A DNA stretch of 64,000 bases from Salinarchaeum sp. Harcht-Bsk1 (GTDB lineage: Archaea; Halobacteriota; Halobacteria; Halobacteriales; Salinarchaeaceae), in the NCBI RefSeq assembly GCF_000403645.1, contig NC_021313.1, forward strand, positions 1,178,001-1,242,000, given 5' to 3'. The position numbers were made by a program, and so were the translations under genes. The notes beneath the pieces were generated by a model. That model was not told the origin of the DNA. It did no database searches and worked only from the letters and a program-made list of their open reading frames with translations. This document shows, piece after piece, positions 18,301-25,683 of this stretch (positions within the stretch are counted from its first letter, which is position 1; every line of letters begins with the position of its first letter).

Positions 18301-19148
18301 CGCTCGAGCGCCCGGTTCGTCTTCGTGAGGCGGTCGCGGGCTTCCCGGAGTTCCTCCTCTCGCTCCCGGCGTTCGGTGATGTCCCGGGCCGACACGACGA
18401 GTGACTCGACGTTCCCCGACGCGTCCGACACCGGGCGGATCACGCCCTCGGACGTGTAGGCGGCCGTCTCTGTCTCGTCGTGGTCGGCGACGTACTCGAC
18501 GTACTCGTCGTGCGTGGCCGCACGCTCGATTCCAGAGCGGATCTCGGCTTGCAGCGCTTCGTCACCCTCCCACCAGGGCGTCTCCCAGAACGGTTCGCCG
18601 AGGACGGACTCCCGGTCGGCGTCGATCATCCCCATGGCCCGGTCGTTGATCTCCCGGAGCGTCCCGTCGGGATCGAGGATCACCGCGAGCAGGTTCGGGT
18701 CGTTGAACACCGCCTCGAAGTGCCGCGCGTACCGGTGGAGTTCGTCCTCGCGGTCCGCTGGATCGGGCTCGTCGGCGTCGGTCGGATCCGCCTTGCGCGT
18801 CGCGATCGCCGCGGTCATCTCTTCGAGCGCGCTCGCAAGCCGTCCCAGTTCGTCGTCGCGCTCCAGTTCGAACGCCACGTCGTAGTCCCCCGCCGCAACC
18901 CGTTCGACGCCCTCGATGAGCCGCTCGACGTCGCTCGTTGCCGCCATCCCACCGAGTGAGACCACACTGACGAGGACGTGCCAGTCCGTGCTGCCCAGTG
19001 CGGAGGGTGGCACACTCCCCCGGGGCGATGCTGCGATGGCGAAAGACAGGACCACGGCGATCCCCACCGCGAGCGAGACGAATCGGAGTCGTCGTTCTCG
19101 AGTCCTGGTGGCGTGACGCTGTGCCGGCGGCGCGGACGACCCAGTCAT
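15363..19148 (-). CDS. Membrane-anchored HAMP-PAS-GAF sensor with Bat-type HTH
   Basis: This 1,261-residue protein joins sensing and DNA-binding in one chain. A hydrophobic segment (about 22-41), a short loop and a second weaker one (about 56-70) precede a HAMP-like coil (VERVAAGDYDVAFE, ending DDELGRLASALEEM, about 80-120). Then follow PAS (about 145-265), GAF (290-440, CNETITTGEVF), PAS (445-565), PAS (570-700, MEVRLATDGRGRRWVRA), GAF (715-865), GAF (890-1040), the bacterioopsin-activator domain (1045-1190) and an HTH_10 domain (about 1195-1250, LTERQLEVLRTAFFAGFFEW, then VSQPTVNRHLRHAL). Bat-like proteins activate transcription; a membrane-bound form would sense at the envelope. An internal ATG at 18947 would give a soluble form without the membrane segments. 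Target genes are not evident; no opsin is nearby. Confidence 0.88.
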   Translation of the reverse strand: MTGSSAPPAQRHATRTRERRLRFVSLAVGIAVVLSFAIAASPRGSVPPSALGSTDWHVLVSVVSLGGMAATSDVERLIEGVERVAAGDYDVAFELERDDELGRLASALEEMTAAIATRKADPTDADEPDPADREDELHRYARHFEAVFNDPNLLAVILDPDGTLREINDRAMGMIDADRESVLGEPFWETPWWEGDEALQAEIRSGIERAATHDEYVEYVADHDETETAAYTSEGVIRPVSDASGNVESLVVSARDITERREREEELREARDRLTKTNRALERLYQIGADRDASLEEKIQTLLDLGRERLDLSGGYLSSIDPEDDRFEFVQTSGLDTMSPGTVTSLTETYCNETITTGEVFAIADAPAEGWGEHPAYQRWGSAAYIGGRVYVEGELAGTLAFVDDDPAPSGFTAEQYTFVDLATQWVGYELERRRKSDRLVEYTSFIDDVLDTIEDVFYVVGPDSAFERWNQSLGEATGFSEEEIEGMEPLDFIAPEDRDALASALDEAYETGSARMEARVLTKDGEKVRYDFLGSVLEDPDGNEVLVGIGRDVSERAERQYELKRTKYLLDLAQRIAHVGGWELDVRSKPYVFEATDEFYRIHGATPADHVDVETVREFYHSDERRGIDRVMADAIENGESYDMEVRLATDGRGRRWVRAIGEPVTSDGEIVAVRGSVQDITEQKEQELTLESLHELSRGLLEVDSRPAVAARVRDAAVGVLDMPCVAVYLFEESTGRLEPAAVSEAFETVCRDEGVGFDAEDDSLVWESYVSGEAIEIDDPAQDNSPILEASDHAGMLVPIGEYGVLLLASGRDAPDADDRRLAETLVATMETALQRLDNEVALRSQQSQLETQNRRLRRQIQITEIIRRVDRSLVGASSRDEVESAVCERLVESDDAAFAWIGALDEQGAELVPRTWAGIGHEYLDAISLSTSSETPDPAVQTAVSGDPTVVESIVEGVTTEHWRKHALVWQFSSAIAVPLELDEYSYGVLAVYGTEPGAFGDLERSVLQDLGGTIANAINAVEARRALYADEFVELRLRLEEEADFLGQLAAASGARVEYVGLATHGEHESRLFFETSGVAAETVRDALEDLHSVVEFRRIGEAEEPTLFEATVAGTVLAASLVGRGGVPRSMVASGGDLSVVVDVPTTTEVREFLDMLRERYSSVQLIGRRNVRRDVQTRQELVAGLFDELTERQLEVLRTAFFAGFFEWPRESTGEDVAELLDVSQPTVNRHLRHALAALLQVMFEEEPTAIAPA

Positions 19149-19535
19149 GTCACCCGAACAGGGCCCACGGCACCATTACGAGTGGGCTTCGTTCGGGCGT
19201 ATCCGAGAGGAGTAACCATCGTTTTCCGGGCCACCTGCAGACGGCTGCCGGCGAGGTACGTACCAGCTGGGTACGGCTGACGTCGCGATCTGCGGGCAGG
19301 ACCACGGTCAGCAGCCACTGGTCGTGACCGTCGGATCACCGCCGCGGCCGGATCCGAGGTCCCGGGAGGAGCCCCTCGAGTGAAATCGACCGACTGCGTC
19401 GAGGCGATTCGGTTTCACCCCACGCGGTGCTCGAGTCAGACCCGTCGCGTGAATACACATATCCCCCGGTCAAACGCGGGTTAATACACGTACGGAACAA
19501 ACCGATACCGATCGTACCGCTAAAGAAGACTGACA
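19149..19535. other. 387-base divergent promoter region
   Basis: This spacer separates the minus-strand Bat-like gene from the plus-strand HalOD1 gene. It contains no supported gene. A TATA-like GGTTAATACAC at about 19479-19489 would place a plus-strand transcription start near 19507, giving HalOD1 a short leader. Frames on the minus strand at 19336-19835 are shadows of the HalOD1 gene or GC-rich noise. Confidence 0.5.
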
Positions 19536-19838
19536 ATGGGTATTGCACCAAACGATCACGACGTCCAGACGGTTCAGACCGACGACCTTCGTTCGCTCTC
19601 TGTCGCCGCCGACGACCTCTCTCCGAGTCTCCGCATCGTCGCCGCCATCGCGGATACCATCGGGACCGACCCCGCGACGATGGCACCGCTGTTCCGTACC
19701 GTCGACACCGAGGCGCTGGATCGGCTCCTCGCTTCCGATACCGTCCTCGAAGTCGTCTTCGAGTACCAGGGCCACGCGATCGAGGTCGGCAGTGACGGGC
19801 ACGTCACCATCGACGGCGAGGATGTCGAGGTGCACTGA
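19536..19838 (+). CDS. HalOD1 output-domain protein
   Basis: A 100-residue single-domain protein. The core LSPSLRIVAAIADTIGTD, followed by PATMAPLFRTVDTEALDRLL and a C-terminal beta section (LEVVFEYQGHAIEVGSDG), matches the HalOD1 domain, a haloarchaeal domain often fused to response regulators or present alone and thought to be a signalling output module. It begins with ATG after a short leader. It is separated by only four bases from the next gene, so the two are probably co-transcribed and possibly functionally linked. It stands divergent to the Bat-like sensor. Confidence 0.85.
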   Translation: MGIAPNDHDVQTVQTDDLRSLSVAADDLSPSLRIVAAIADTIGTDPATMAPLFRTVDTEALDRLLASDTVLEVVFEYQGHAIEVGSDGHVTIDGEDVEVH

Positions 19839-19842
19839 AACG

Positions 19843-19998
19843 GTGCCAGAGTCGTACAGCCCGACGGATCGCGACGCACAGATCAGAGAACGCTACGACG
19901 AGTACGAGGTCGGCGAGTCGGTCGTCGGCGTCATCTCCGACCCGGAGAACGAACACGCCTGGATCTGGTCGGACGAACTCCAAGAGATCGAGACCTGA
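19843..19998 (+). CDS. Small conserved haloarchaeal protein (DUF7331-like)
   Basis: A 51-residue acidic protein starting at GTG 19843, four bases after the HalOD1 stop. Its sequence (IRERYDEYEVGESVVGVISD, then PENEHAWIWSD) matches my memory of the tiny haloarchaeal DUF7331 group: an ERYDxYxVG motif and VISDPxNxxAWI. No function is known. The GTG is chosen because conservation begins right after it and the spacing suits translational coupling; longer in-frame extension upstream overlaps HalOD1. Degenerate copies of its 3' end follow the stop codon. Confidence 0.7.
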   Translation: MPESYSPTDRDAQIRERYDEYEVGESVVGVISDPENEHAWIWSDELQEIET

Positions 19999-20084
19999 TT
20001 GGCCCTGCTTCAGTAGACGGACACCCGATCGAGACCTGCTCCAACAGATCGAACGCTAACGAGACGTGCTTCTGCAGATCGAGC
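19986..20084. repeat. Degenerate repeats of the 3' end of the upstream gene
   Basis: The gene ends GATCGAGACCTGA at 19986-19998. The element GATCGAGACCTG recurs at 20027-20038, and 20-base segments at 20031-20050 and 20061-20080 (GAGAC-S-TGCTYC..CAGATC) repeat imperfectly, followed by GATCGAGCCCTGA at 20077-20089. Unit lengths vary (20-41 bases). The copies lie outside any gene, between this gene and pspA. Confidence 0.5.
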
Positions 20085-20137
20085 CCTGAGCAGGCCGGGG
20101 TGCCGGCCGCCGCGACGCATCCTCCTGACGCCCAGGA

Positions 20138-20857
20138 TTAGGCGCCGCCGTCGACGGGTTCGCCCTCGACAGACGACTTGATCTCGGCGAGTTCCTCGTC
20201 GATCTCGTCAGTTTCCGTGAGTTCGGACAGTTCGCGCTCCAGCGACGACTCCTCGCGCAACTGATCTTCGAGGACGCCCTCCTCCTCGAGTTCGTCGAGC
20301 GCGGCGGATCTGGCCTCCATCTCCCTGGTCTGGTCCTCCGCTCGCTCGATCGCCCGGTTGACGTCGGCGAGTTCGTCGCCGGCGCCGGTGACCGCCTCGG
20401 ACACGCGAGTGCTGGCCTCCGCGGCCTGGTGGCGAGCCTTCAGCGTCTCCTTGCGCGTGCGGAACTGATCGACGCGCTCCTGGAGCGCCTCCTTCTTCTC
20501 GACGAGGTCGTCCTGGGTCATCCCCAGTTCCTCGATCCGGTCGTCCAACTGGTCGATCTGGGCGGACTTCGTCCGCTTCTTCTCGAGAGCACGCCGCGCG
20601 AGGTCGTCGCGGTCCTGCTCGACCGCGCGTCGCGCCTGGTCCTCGTGCTTCTCGACGTTCTCCTCGAGCCGCCGACGCTGGGTTTCGAGGCGCTTCTTCT
20701 GGGTCGTCAGGTCTGCGATGCCGCGCTTGACTGACTGGAGTTCGTCCTGCAGTTGCTCGTAGGAGTAATCCAGCGTCTGCGCGGGGTCCTCCGCGCGACC
20801 GATCGCCGCGTTGACTTTCGAGCGAACGACGTACGACGCGCGTGATAGGATGCCCAT
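20138..20857 (-). CDS. pspA: PspA/IM30 family protein
   Basis: A 239-residue protein that is almost entirely alpha-helical coiled coil. The N-terminus MGILSRASYVVRSKVNAAI, followed by EDPAQTLDYSYEQLQDEL, is the PspA/Vipp1 signature, with amphipathic helix 0 and long hairpin helices rich in Gln, Arg and Glu (about residues 25-185) and an acidic tail. PspA relatives are ESCRT-III-like proteins that assemble on membranes and protect them under stress. The ATG at 20857 is chosen over the GTG at 20866 because it gives the conserved MGI start. It is a single gene, convergent with the DUF7331-like gene. Confidence 0.9.
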   Translation of the reverse strand: MGILSRASYVVRSKVNAAIGRAEDPAQTLDYSYEQLQDELQSVKRGIADLTTQKKRLETQRRRLEENVEKHEDQARRAVEQDRDDLARRALEKKRTKSAQIDQLDDRIEELGMTQDDLVEKKEALQERVDQFRTRKETLKARHQAAEASTRVSEAVTGAGDELADVNRAIERAEDQTREMEARSAALDELEEEGVLEDQLREESSLERELSELTETDEIDEELAEIKSSVEGEPVDGGA

Positions 20858-20953
20858 ACGTGACACAGTGGCACCCTGGAGACAAAAACCTGACCGACGG
20901 CTGCCGACAGTGAAACGGTGCCCGCTGCCGCGGGCGGTGAAAGCGGCCGAGGC

Positions 20954-21664
20954 TCAGGGATCCAGGGTCGAGGATCGCGAGCGGTCCTCCGCGGGCGACT
21001 CGGCAGCCGCGACGATCCGTTCGACGGTCTCTGCAACGTCGTCGATCGGCTCGCCGTCGGGGAGCGGATCCGCGTCGATCTCCGCGGCCAGTTCCCTGGC
21101 GTACTCGATGAGGCCCGGCGGTACCGTCTGGGCAGCGAGGTCCGCGCCCGCGGCGATCGCGAGGACGACGACGTCCGCCTCCAGCGACGGCTCGTCGTCG
21201 ACGTCGAGTGGCGAATCACCGGCGTCGAGGTCCGACGCATCGCCCTCGTGGGGCTGGCCGTCGGCGTCCCGCGAGTGCGTGCGACCGAACCGCCGGATGA
21301 TCTCGACGACCCGGTCGCGCACGCCGGTGTGGGCGAGCTGGTTCAGGCCGCTTGCGACCAGCACCTCCGCCGCAACGACGTCGACGTCGGGGTCGCCCTC
21401 GCCAGCGGGCGGCCACGGCTCGGTTTCGACGAGTCGGCGCGTGAGCCGCAGGCCCTCGTAGATCAACTGAACCCCGGCTGCGCGCTGAGCGGCGGCCTCC
21501 GAGGCGACCGCGCCGTCGATCGCACTGGCCGTTCGGACCGTCAGAATACCCGGCGTGAGCGGCCGGCCCTCGAGCGTCCGCTCCAGCCTGGCCCGGAACG
21601 GGTCGGGGTCGATCTCGCGTAGCGACTCCCGTAGCGCCTCGCGGACGCGCGGGGCCTCCTCCAT
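20954..21664 (-). CDS. Conserved haloarchaeal protein (DUF7114-like)
   Basis: A 236-residue, mostly helical acidic protein starting MEEAPRVREALRESL. Segments such as GVQLIYEGLRLTRRLV (about 60-75), DVVAAEVLVASGLNQLAHTG (about 95-114) and RDRVVEIIRRFGR recall the fold of all-alpha polyprenyl synthetases, but the two Asp-rich DDxxD motifs of true prenyltransferases are absent, so catalytic activity is doubtful. I associate it from memory with the haloarchaeal family DUF7114. A Ser/Asp loop around residues 130-150 interrupts the helices. The ATG at 21664 is preferred because the earlier residues are unlike a protein start. It is monocistronic. Confidence 0.7.
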   Translation of the reverse strand: MEEAPRVREALRESLREIDPDPFRARLERTLEGRPLTPGILTVRTASAIDGAVASEAAAQRAAGVQLIYEGLRLTRRLVETEPWPPAGEGDPDVDVVAAEVLVASGLNQLAHTGVRDRVVEIIRRFGRTHSRDADGQPHEGDASDLDAGDSPLDVDDEPSLEADVVVLAIAAGADLAAQTVPPGLIEYARELAAEIDADPLPDGEPIDDVAETVERIVAAAESPAEDRSRSSTLDP

Positions 21665-21926
21665 GACCGTGGAGTTGGGGGTAAGCGGGCAAAGACCTTT
21701 GGAAACGCCGCAGGGAAGGGACGGCGATCGAGGAGTGACGGAGCGACGGCGACAGCAAACGGCCCGGAAGCCCCTCCTAGCCCCCCGGACGTGGTTGGTC
21801 GAACTCCGGCGGTTCGGTGGAGTGTGCAATCGCACGATACCCGGAGGAACGCGAAAGCTCGCACTGGGCGATAGCCAATGCCGTCGCACGGACTGGCGTG
21901 AAAGAGAGAATCGCGCGAACCCGAAC

Positions 21927-23135
21927 TCAGAGCGCGTCGAGCGTCGCAGTCCGGCCGGCCTCGGCGTCGACCTCCGCGCCGAGGCGCTCCAGCGTCTCGC
22001 CCAGCGCGTTCACGACGTAGATCACGTTCTCCGGGCGAGCGGAGTAGCCCATGCAGCCGATGCGGAAGATGTCGCCCTCCAGATCGCCGAGCCCGCTGGC
22101 GATCTCGATGTCGTAGTCCTCGAGGAGCGTCGAGATGACCGCACCGTCGTCGACGCCGTCGGGCACGCGAACCGCGTTGAGGCTCGGGAGCCAGTACTCG
22201 TCGGCGGGGTTGAGTCCGAGGCCCATCGCCTCCATCCCGGCCTTGAGGGCGCCTGCCATCTCGAGGTGGCGCTCCCAGCGCGACTCGATGCCCTCCTCGG
22301 CGACGAGTCGGAGGGCCTCTCTGAGCGCGTAGACGTTCGTGATCGGGGCGGTGTGGTGGTAAGCGCGCTCGTCGCCCCAGTAGTCGTCGAGGAGGGAGAG
22401 ATCGAGGTACCACGAGCGGGCGGGTTCCTCGCGGGCGCGGACTTTCTCCATCGCGCGATCGTTGAGCGTGAGCGGACTGGCACCCGGCGGGCAGGAGAGG
22501 CACTTTTGCGGGCCGGCGTAGGCCACGTCGATGCCCCACTCGTCGACCCGCAATTCGACGCCACCGATCGAGGTGACGCTGTCCGCGATCACGAGCGCCC
22601 CGTGGTCGTGGGCCGCCTCGGTCAGCGCGGGGACGTCGATCTGTTTCGCACCGGTCGAGGTCTCGGCGTGGACGAAGCCGAAGACGTCCGGTTCGTGTGT
22701 CGCCAGAGCGTCTTCGACGTCGGCCGGATCCAGCGGCTCGCCCCACGGTGCGTCGACCTCGACGACGTCGCCGCCGGCGCGGCGGGCCATCTCGGCCATC
22801 CGGCCGCCGAAGTAGCCGTTCGTCGGGACGAGCATCGTGTCGCCCGGCGCGACGACGTTGCCGATCGCGGCCTCCATCGCCGCCGAACCGGTGCCCGAGA
22901 CCGGGATCGACCACTCGTTGTCGGTGCGGAACGTGTAGCGCAGGAGCTCCTGGACTTCGTCCATGATCTCGACGAAGGAGGGATCCAGGTGGCCCACCAG
23001 CGGCGTGCTCATCGCACGGAGGACTCTCGGGTGCACGTCGCTCGGTCCTGGCCCCATCAGCGTGCGATCCGGCGGCGTCAGTTCGCCGACGGCCGGTGGC
23101 TCGCTCGACTCGCGAAGCACGGGATCGTCCGTCAT
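21927..23135 (-). CDS. Class V aminotransferase (alanine--glyoxylate / serine--pyruvate type)
   Basis: A 402-residue PLP enzyme of the AGXT group, transferring amino groups between alanine or serine and glyoxylate or a related oxo-acid. It has MGPGPSDVHPRV near residue 27, the cofactor segment SGTGSAAMEAA (80-90), D185-S186 in VIADSVTSIGG contacting the PLP ring, and the Schiff-base Lys211 in AGPQKCLSCPPG. The ATG at 23135 (MTDDPVLRES) is used; the longer start adds residues unlike the family. The gene stands between the DUF7114-like and SRPBCC genes on the same strand, and its pathway (glycine/serine or photorespiratory-type glyoxylate) cannot be fixed from context. Confidence 0.93.
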   Translation of the reverse strand: MTDDPVLRESSEPPAVGELTPPDRTLMGPGPSDVHPRVLRAMSTPLVGHLDPSFVEIMDEVQELLRYTFRTDNEWSIPVSGTGSAAMEAAIGNVVAPGDTMLVPTNGYFGGRMAEMARRAGGDVVEVDAPWGEPLDPADVEDALATHEPDVFGFVHAETSTGAKQIDVPALTEAAHDHGALVIADSVTSIGGVELRVDEWGIDVAYAGPQKCLSCPPGASPLTLNDRAMEKVRAREEPARSWYLDLSLLDDYWGDERAYHHTAPITNVYALREALRLVAEEGIESRWERHLEMAGALKAGMEAMGLGLNPADEYWLPSLNAVRVPDGVDDGAVISTLLEDYDIEIASGLGDLEGDIFRIGCMGYSARPENVIYVVNALGETLERLGAEVDAEAGRTATLDAL

Positions 23136-23225
23136 GGGCGGGTGCTCGACCGCCAACGCCCTAAAAGAGGGGGTCGCGGCGAGGCGGACGCGGTAACTGC
23201 GTGCGTGCCGACGGCGAGCGACCGT

Positions 23226-23639
23226 TCAGGCGGTCTCGATCGAATCCAAGAGGTTCGACAGCTCCTCGTCGATGTTGCGCTCGAAGTACCGCTCGACGCC
23301 GGGCAGCTTCCCGTCGACGGCGAACGACGATCGCACCCTGGTGCCGCCGTCGTCGAGTTCGGTCAACTCGTGTTCGCCCTCGACGCCGAACGCCTTCGAG
23401 TCGCCGGTGAAGCGGACGAACGTCGGCTCCTCGCGGACCTCGTCGCGGGTGCGCACCGCGATGGTCCGGTTGATCACCGGGATCGGGAGCGACACCTGCC
23501 AGACGAACTCCTGGCCCTCGACGCGAAAGGAGTCGACGACGCTGATCGCTCGCCCCCGGCGAGCCGGGTCGGCGAGCACGTCCCAGACGGCGTCGATTCC
23601 GGCGTCCACCTCGACGACCCGCTCGACCTCTACGACCAT
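23226..23639 (-). CDS. SRPBCC (START-like) family protein
   Basis: A 137-residue protein with the helix-grip fold pattern: MVVEVERVVEVDAGIDAVWD at the N-terminus, VLADPARRG, alternating beta strands (FVWQVSLPIPVINRTIAV, GTRVRSSFAVDG) and a long C-terminal helix (RYFERNIDEELSNLLDSI). Such proteins bind hydrophobic ligands or act as cyclases or coenzyme-Q-like carriers; the family gives no specific function. The ATG at 23639 follows an upstream in-frame ATG by nine codons and is chosen because the first strand starts there. A possible operon partner is the aminotransferase 90 bases downstream. Confidence 0.85.
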   Translation of the reverse strand: MVVEVERVVEVDAGIDAVWDVLADPARRGRAISVVDSFRVEGQEFVWQVSLPIPVINRTIAVRTRDEVREEPTFVRFTGDSKAFGVEGEHELTELDDGGTRVRSSFAVDGKLPGVERYFERNIDEELSNLLDSIETA

Positions 23640-23760
23640 CGTTGTTCGACCTTCGGCGGCGTGCACGTAAAGACCCCCGACAGCGGACGCGATCGACCTC
23701 CTGGGCTCCGGGCGGTCGTCGCCGGGAAAGACCGAAGCACGCGGCGATCACAGCGGGCGT

Positions 23761-24477
23761 ATGATCAGGACTGGAACCCGGACCGTGGCGGACGGTGCGA
23801 CGATCCGTACCGTCACCTTCGACCGGCCGGAACGCCGGAACGCGCTGACGCCGAAGGGGCTGGACCAGCTCGAAGCCGCAGTCACCGACGCGACCGAACC
23901 GGTCGTCCTCCTTCGCGGCGACGGCGACGCCTTCTGCGCCGGCGCGGACCTCGATGTCGTCGACGCGCTGCCGGATCGCGACGCGGCGAAGGCCTTCGCC
24001 GAGCACGGCCAGCGCGTCGCGACCGCGATTGCCGCGGCCGATCCGCTGGTCGTGGCGGGTATCGACGGAGCGGCCAGGGGCGGTGGGCTCGAACTCGCAC
24101 TCGCCTGCGATCTCCGGATCGCGACGCCGACAGCCACCCTGGGAGAGCCGGGCGTCGAACTCGGCCTGTTCGGCGCGTGGGGCGGCACGATCCGGCTCCG
24201 GGAGGTCTGCGGACTCGGCGACGCGATGGACCTCGCGTGCTCCGGGCGGGTGCTCGACGCCGAGGACGCCCTGCGGATCGGACTGGTCTCTCGGATCGTC
24301 GACGGAGAACAGGGAATCGTCGAGGTCGCCGAGGAACTCGCGAGCGTCGATCCCGACGCGCTCCGGACGGTCAAGCGGCGACTCCGCGACGACGCGGATC
24401 GAGCGACGCAAGAAGCGAGCGAAGCAGCGGCGTTCGCGGACCTGGTCGTGGCACGGACCGACGGCGGCGGGCGGTGA
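23761..24477 (+). CDS. Enoyl-CoA hydratase/isomerase family protein
   Basis: A 238-residue crotonase-fold protein. The RPERRNALTPKGLDQLEAAV segment (about 23-41), the oxyanion-hole GDGDAFCAGADLD (about 53-66) and GAARGGGLELALACDLRIAT (about 102-121) identify it, and GEPGVELGLFGAWGG (about 128-142) holds the active-site glutamate region. Members hydrate enoyl-CoA in fatty-acid oxidation, but related enzymes perform isomerisation or other CoA reactions. The length is short compared with the usual about 255 residues. It runs divergently from SRPBCC and convergently towards the AbrB-PhoU gene. No other fatty-acid genes are near. Confidence 0.9.
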   Translation: MIRTGTRTVADGATIRTVTFDRPERRNALTPKGLDQLEAAVTDATEPVVLLRGDGDAFCAGADLDVVDALPDRDAAKAFAEHGQRVATAIAAADPLVVAGIDGAARGGGLELALACDLRIATPTATLGEPGVELGLFGAWGGTIRLREVCGLGDAMDLACSGRVLDAEDALRIGLVSRIVDGEQGIVEVAEELASVDPDALRTVKRRLRDDADRATQEASEAAAFADLVVARTDGGGR

Positions 24478-24496
24478 CGGCGGATCGACGCCGACC

Positions 24497-25681
24497 TCAG
24501 TCGTCGGCGTCCGGCGCAACGTCGGGGCCGTCGACGCTGACGCCGTCCTCCGTCGACTCGCCGTCGATCACGCCGGGGACCCCGGCAGCACCGACCGAGC
24601 CGTCGGCCGGATCGGGCGGCGCAGCAGCGTCGAGGTCACCGCGCCGGAGCGCACCGCGGAGGGCGAGTTGGGCGACGGTCGCGCCGTGGTCGGCGGTGCG
24701 GCGGCAGTGCTCGAGCGCCCGACCCTGCCAGACGTCCGGCTCGGCGGCGAAAAGCGCTCGTTCGGTCTCGTCGAGGGCATCCTCGAGGGCCGCGTGTCGT
24801 GCCAGCGCCGAGCGGGCGTCGTCGGTGCCGTCCTCGGCGACGAGCGCGTCGGTCGCCCGTTCGAGCACCGTCCGGGCGCGCTCGCCGAGTCGCTCGAACG
24901 CCTCGGCCAGATCGTCGTCCGCGAGCGGCGCGGTGTGGTCGGCGTCCGTACCGGACTGGTGCCGGGCGTCGTCGACGTCCTGTCCCTGGCCGTGCGTCTC
25001 GACGAGGTTGCCGAGCCGGCGGGCGTCGGCGGCCACGGCCTGCAGTTCGCGGGCGGTCGCCCGGAGCACCGCGAGTTCGGGCCGGGAGGAATCGAGCGCG
25101 TCGAGCGTGCCGATCTCCGAGCAGCCACGCTGGAAGTGGCGGTCCACGAGCGCGAACAGTCGATCTGCCTCGGCGCCGCGGTCGATCGCGTCCGGATCCG
25201 CCTCGCCGACGAGCGCGCCGACGGCATCGCGGTGGGTCGAGGACGCGACGAAGGCGAGCTGGCGCACCGACTGCTGGATCGAGACCTCCGACCCGTCCAG
25301 CAGTACGCGGATCGCGAGCAGGTCCTCGCGCTCCTGGACGACGGTCGTCCCGGGGAGGTCGTCGGTGACGCGGCCGACCGCGCGGCGCTGCTCGCGGGTC
25401 AGGCTCTCGGTCGCCTCGAATCGGATCGCGTCGACCCCCGCGGCGTAGGCCGATCGGAGCAGTCGCTCCAGTCGTTGGGGTGACTCGTGGGCGACGGTGA
25501 CGGTACGTTCGGTCTCGCGGTCGTCGTCGCCGGGCTGGACGACGAGCACGTCGTCCGGGTGGGCGAACAGCGTGACCAGCGAGCCGGCGTCGAGGCCGCG
25601 GGCTCGGGCCCAGTCCTTGGGGAGCGAGACGCTGAAGGTAGAGCCGCCGACTTTCTGGATCTTGCGCGTTTCACGAGCCAT
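24497..25681 (-). CDS. AbrB-PhoU fusion protein (phosphate signalling regulator)
   Basis: A 394-residue protein with an N-terminal AbrB/SpoVT-type swapped-hairpin domain (KIQKVGGSTFSVSLPKDWAR, residues 7-26, then GSLVTLFAHPDDVLVVQP) and two PhoU-like helical regions from about residue 120 (ESLTREQRRAVGR, SIQQSVRQLAFVASS, LALRGALRR). The AbrB part binds DNA and the PhoU part interacts with the transport or signalling system, so it may act as a phosphate-responsive regulator. It is the last gene of the pst operon, two bases after phoU. It is about 165 residues longer than a plain PhoU. Confidence 0.87.
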   Translation of the reverse strand: MARETRKIQKVGGSTFSVSLPKDWARARGLDAGSLVTLFAHPDDVLVVQPGDDDRETERTVTVAHESPQRLERLLRSAYAAGVDAIRFEATESLTREQRRAVGRVTDDLPGTTVVQEREDLLAIRVLLDGSEVSIQQSVRQLAFVASSTHRDAVGALVGEADPDAIDRGAEADRLFALVDRHFQRGCSEIGTLDALDSSRPELAVLRATARELQAVAADARRLGNLVETHGQGQDVDDARHQSGTDADHTAPLADDDLAEAFERLGERARTVLERATDALVAEDGTDDARSALARHAALEDALDETERALFAAEPDVWQGRALEHCRRTADHGATVAQLALRGALRRGDLDAAAPPDPADGSVGAAGVPGVIDGESTEDGVSVDGPDVAPDADD

Positions 25682-25683
25682 GA

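Noticed and set aside
21555-25448. 1,297-codon plus-strand frame
   Set aside because: It lies opposite or across several identified genes in another frame and lacks any family pattern.
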